Assembly (NCBI GenBank): GCA_036491755.1
Contig: DASXBJ010000043.1
Location: 1 to 25,174, forward strand
Direction: 5' to 3'
From: DASXBJ01 sp036491755
Lineage (GTDB): Bacteria; Chloroflexota; Dormibacteria; Dormibacterales; Dormibacteraceae
DNA length: 25,174 bases
The notes under the pieces are model-generated. The model saw only the letters and a list, made by a program, of their open reading frames with translations. It was not told the origin of the DNA and did no database searches. Positions 22,802 through 25,174 of the stretch are shown in pieces (the first letter of the stretch is position 1; each line of letters starts with the position of its first letter). The translations under genes and the position numbers were made by a program.

Positions 22802-23952
22802 CGCTCGTACCGCTGGTCGATCTCCGAGCTCAGTACGAGGGCATCCGGCGGGAGATCGACTCGGCGGTGCTGCGCGTGCTCGGGTCGGGCACATACGTGC
22901 AGGGTGGCGAGGTCCGCCTTTTCGAGCAGGAGTTTGCCGCTTACTGCGGGGCGACCCACGCTGTGGCAGTCAACTCCGGCACGAGCGCGCTCCACCTCGC
23001 GCTGCTCGCGGCGGGCATCGGCCCTGGCGACGAGGTCATCACCGTCGCGCACACGTTCGTGGCCACGGTCGCGGCCATCCTGTACTCAGGCGCGACCCCG
23101 GTTCTGGTCGACATCGACCCCCACACCTTCGCGATCGATGTCGCGCGGATCGAGGACGCGATCACGGCGCGCACGCGCGCCATCATTCCCGTTCACCTCT
23201 ACGGCCACCCCGCAGACATGGACCCGATCCTGGAGATCGCGCGCCGCCGCGGGCTGACGGTGATCGAAGACGCAGCTCAGGCGCACGGCTCCTGGTATGG
23301 GGAGCGCCAGATTGGGAGCATCGGTGACATGACCTGCTTCAGCTACTACCCGAGCAAGAACCTCGGCGCATACGGGGAGGGGGGAGCGGTCACCACGAAC
23401 CGGGACGACTACGACCGCTCGCTGCGCATGCTCCGCGACTGGGGCTGCGAGCGCAAGTACCACCACCAGCTCAAGGGTTACAACTACCGGCTCGACGAGA
23501 TCCAGGCGACCATCCTGCGGGTCAAGCTGCGGTACCTCGAGGGCTGGAACCAGTCTCGCCGCGATCACGCGGCTGAATACACTCTGGCGCTCGAGAACAC
23601 GAGCGTGGTGACCCCGTCGGAGAAGCCTTACGCGCGGCACGTCTACTACGTCTATGCCGTGCGCAGCGAGGCTCGCAACGAACTGCAGCGATACCTCAAG
23701 ACCCGGGGCATCGACTCAGGCATCCACTACCCGATCCCTGTGCACATGCAGGAGGCCTACTCCGACCTCGGTTACGGGAAGGGCGACTTCCCGCATTCCG
23801 AGCTGGCGGCCGAGCAGGTGCTGTCGCTGCCCCTGTACCCGGAGCTGCGCCCGGCCCAGCGCCGCCGGGTGATGACTGCCGTCCAGGAGTTCGGCAGTCC
23901 CGCCGGGCTGCCCGCAGCAGCAGGCGTCGAGGTCGCGTGGCGAAGGTCCTAG
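22786..23952 (+). CDS. DegT/DnrJ/EryC1/StrS family sugar aminotransferase (GnnB/WbpE-like)
   Basis: About 388 residues, starting at TTG 22786 inside the end of the dehydrogenase gene. It begins VPLVDLRAQYEGIRREIDSAVLRVLGSGTYVQGGEVRLFEQEFAAYCG, the standard start of the family. AVNSGTSALHLAL and VIEDAAQAHGSWY hold the cofactor pocket. The PLP lysine is Lys191 in CFSYYPSKNLGAYGEGGAV. GIHYPIPVHMQEAY near the C-terminus is also typical. These enzymes transfer an amino group, usually from glutamate, to a keto sugar nucleotide. Paired with the preceding dehydrogenase it should make a 3-amino-3-deoxy sugar nucleotide. It overlaps the next gene by 16 bp. Confidence 0.93.
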   Translation: MDEDLALVPLVDLRAQYEGIRREIDSAVLRVLGSGTYVQGGEVRLFEQEFAAYCGATHAVAVNSGTSALHLALLAAGIGPGDEVITVAHTFVATVAAILYSGATPVLVDIDPHTFAIDVARIEDAITARTRAIIPVHLYGHPADMDPILEIARRRGLTVIEDAAQAHGSWYGERQIGSIGDMTCFSYYPSKNLGAYGEGGAVTTNRDDYDRSLRMLRDWGCERKYHHQLKGYNYRLDEIQATILRVKLRYLEGWNQSRRDHAAEYTLALENTSVVTPSEKPYARHVYYVYAVRSEARNELQRYLKTRGIDSGIHYPIPVHMQEAYSDLGYGKGDFPHSELAAEQVLSLPLYPELRPAQRRRVMTAVQEFGSPAGLPAAAGVEVAWRRS

Positions 23953-24785
23953 CTCAGCCGGCCGGCGACCCGGTGGTGAAGAGCCTCATAAGCCCGGTCA
24001 AGTCGATCGCCCGGCGTGTGGGCGTGCGCCGCTCAGGCGTCGCTGCGCTACGCATGCGCACCGAGAGAAACGTGCTGGCGCTGATGTCGAAGCCGCGTCC
24101 CGCGACGTCGGGGCGCATCCTCTGCTATCACTCGGTCGGCACGCCACAGTGGGGAGTAAACGACGTCACGCCTGAGCAGTTTCGAGACCACATCGAGTCA
24201 GCCGTCCAACTGGGCTATCGCTTCGTCCCGGCGGCGACCATCGCGCAAGGCGCCGGCGAGTCGAATGACCTGGCAATCACGTTCGACGATGGGCTGCTGA
24301 GCATTTGCGACGCAGCGGCACCGATCCTCTCCGAGTACGGCATCCCGTGGAGCGTCTTCGTGGTCACCGGCTGGGCGGATGGTATCCACGCCTTCGGCCA
24401 AGGCATCGTGATGGGATGGCGCGAGATCGAGAGCCTTGCCGCGCGCGGCGTCGAGATCGGCAGCCATTCGAAGACGCACCCGGACTTCGGCTCGCTGCCT
24501 TTGGACGAGGCGCGTGCCGAGCTCGTCGAGTCGCGCCAGGCGATCGAGAAGTTGATAGGCGTTGCGCCGTCGGCTTTCGCGATTCCACTCGGACATTCGA
24601 AGAACTGGTCCTCCGCCGCCTTCGGCGCTGCGGTCGACGCCGGCTACGAGCGCATCTACGCCCAATCGGTTATCAATCGACCGCGCAGCACCGTGGCGCG
24701 AACGTTCATCACGACCTGCGATGACAGCCGGCTGTTCAAGGCGGCGCTGGACGGCGCGTTCGACGCCTGGGAGGAGTGGGTATGA
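23937..24785 (+). CDS. Polysaccharide deacetylase (NodB / CE4 family)
   Basis: 282 residues from GTG 23937, with GAGG at 23929-23932 as a possible SD. After a basic N-terminal tail of about 60 residues the NodB domain begins at RILCYHSVG. Motif 1 is ITFDDG (Asp117-Asp118). Motif 2 is HSKTHPDFG (His177 and His181, metal ligands). The motif 3 region is FAIPLGHSKNW followed by AVDAGY. The enzyme would remove an N- or O-acetyl group from a glycan using a divalent metal. No signal peptide is evident, so it may act on a lipid-linked or nucleotide-linked precursor inside the cell. Its place between the aminotransferase and a sulfotransferase suggests a free amine is made before N-sulfation or another step. 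Confidence 0.9.
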   Translation: MAKVLAQPAGDPVVKSLISPVKSIARRVGVRRSGVAALRMRTERNVLALMSKPRPATSGRILCYHSVGTPQWGVNDVTPEQFRDHIESAVQLGYRFVPAATIAQGAGESNDLAITFDDGLLSICDAAAPILSEYGIPWSVFVVTGWADGIHAFGQGIVMGWREIESLAARGVEIGSHSKTHPDFGSLPLDEARAELVESRQAIEKLIGVAPSAFAIPLGHSKNWSSAAFGAAVDAGYERIYAQSVINRPRSTVARTFITTCDDSRLFKAALDGAFDAWEEWV

Positions 24786-25174
24786 CGCTGCCGAACTTTC
24801 TGATCATCGGAGCCGCCAAGTCGGGCACCGACTCGCTGTACGGCATGCTGGGCCAGCACCCGCAGATCTACATCAGCCCCAGCAAGGAGCCGATGTTCTT
24901 CGTCGCGGAAGGGCTGCCCGAGGTGCCGTACCGCGGGCCAAGTGATCGCGAGGTGCTGCTGCGGTGGGATTCCTGGGTCAACACGCTTGAGCACTACGAG
25001 TCTCTCTTCGGGGGCGCAACCGTCGAGAAAGCGATCGGAGAGGCCTCGACCTGGTACCTGTATGACGAGGGCGCGCCCCATCGCATCAAGCATCACGTGC
25101 CAGACGCGAAGCTGATCGCCGTCCTGCGCAACCCGGTGGAGCGTGCCTATTCGGCCTTCACGATGATGCTGCGC
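24782..25174 (+). CDS. Sulfotransferase, N-terminal part (cut by window edge)
   Basis: ATG 24782 overlaps the deacetylase TGA (ATGA). 131 codons are visible and the frame is open at the right edge. The PAPS 5'-phosphosulfate loop is GAAKSGTDSLYGML (10-23) and the 3'-phosphate motif is LRNPVERAYSAF (115-126). The segment HPQIYISPSKEPMFF is typical of sulfotransferase families 1 and 3 that act on carbohydrates, including the heparan N-deacetylase/N-sulfotransferase type. The enzyme would move sulfate from PAPS to a hydroxyl or amino group of a glycan or lipid. The acceptor cannot be read from sequence. Confidence 0.92.
   Translation, partial: MTLPNFLIIGAAKSGTDSLYGMLGQHPQIYISPSKEPMFFVAEGLPEVPYRGPSDREVLLRWDSWVNTLEHYESLFGGATVEKAIGEASTWYLYDEGAPHRIKHHVPDAKLIAVLRNPVERAYSAFTMMLR

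Noticed and set aside
1..25174. CRISPR arrays, insertion sequences, prophage, toxin-antitoxin or defence islands
   Set aside because: No spaced direct repeats, transposase, integrase, phage structural or nuclease motifs were seen on either strand.

Overview
The window is one continuous stretch of GC-rich bacterial chromosome with dense coding. Starts include many GTG and several TTG codons, several Shine-Dalgarno (SD) sequences are weak, and many genes overlap by a few bases. The RND-type pump has no membrane-fusion or outer-membrane partner beside it, and there is an MmpL-type transporter, a CCA-encoding tRNA-Asn and PadR regulation. Together these suggest a monoderm-like soil lineage (Actinomycetota, Chloroflexota or Dormibacterota-like). 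I cannot fix the taxon from sequence alone. I see no insertion sequence, prophage, integrase or CRISPR array.

Layout. (1) 1-179, minus: N-terminus of a secreted, probably phosphoesterase-like protein, cut by the window edge. (2) 300-3017: a PadR regulator with an inverted repeat in its promoter, overlapping an MMPL exporter. (3) 3060-6529: an APC permease, a membrane-anchored clan-A glycoside-hydrolase-like protein and a TauE/SafE permease, packed end to end. The last one has no standard start codon and seems to begin at CTG in a CTGA overlap, directly before an 18-bp perfect palindrome. (4) 6558-6633, minus: tRNA-Asn(GTT). (5) 6717-7710, minus: a small PH-like protein and a cytochrome-b561-like membrane protein. 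(6) 7790-15084: a large RND pump with an unusual C-terminal domain, then both halves of a heterodimeric ABC exporter of TM287/288 type. (7) 15093-15620, minus: a YceI-family protein, then about 400 bp without a convincing gene. (8) 16020-17120: a GH3 lipoprotein of the NagZ type whose Asp-His catalytic dyad is replaced. (9) 17159-20998, minus: a GrpB-family protein, a COG4705-like membrane protein with a fourfold internal motif, an MFS transporter and a tandem-domain GNAT acetyltransferase. (10) 21062-21501: a PilZ protein and a 29-residue membrane microprotein. (11) 21620 to the right edge: Gfo/Idh/MocA dehydrogenase, DegT aminotransferase, NodB-type deacetylase and sulfotransferase, all with overlapping ends.

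Functional reading. The left and centre are mainly export and envelope functions: MMPL, RND, heterodimeric ABC, MFS and TauE. The right end looks like the start of a surface glycan or glycolipid cluster. There the dehydrogenase and aminotransferase would make a 3-amino sugar nucleotide, the deacetylase would free an amino group on the glycan, and the sulfotransferase would add sulfate. I see no clearly novel defence or mobile system. The points most worth a second look are the sulfated-aminosugar cluster, the degenerate GH3 active site, the CTG start with its palindrome, the RND C-terminal domain and the microprotein.
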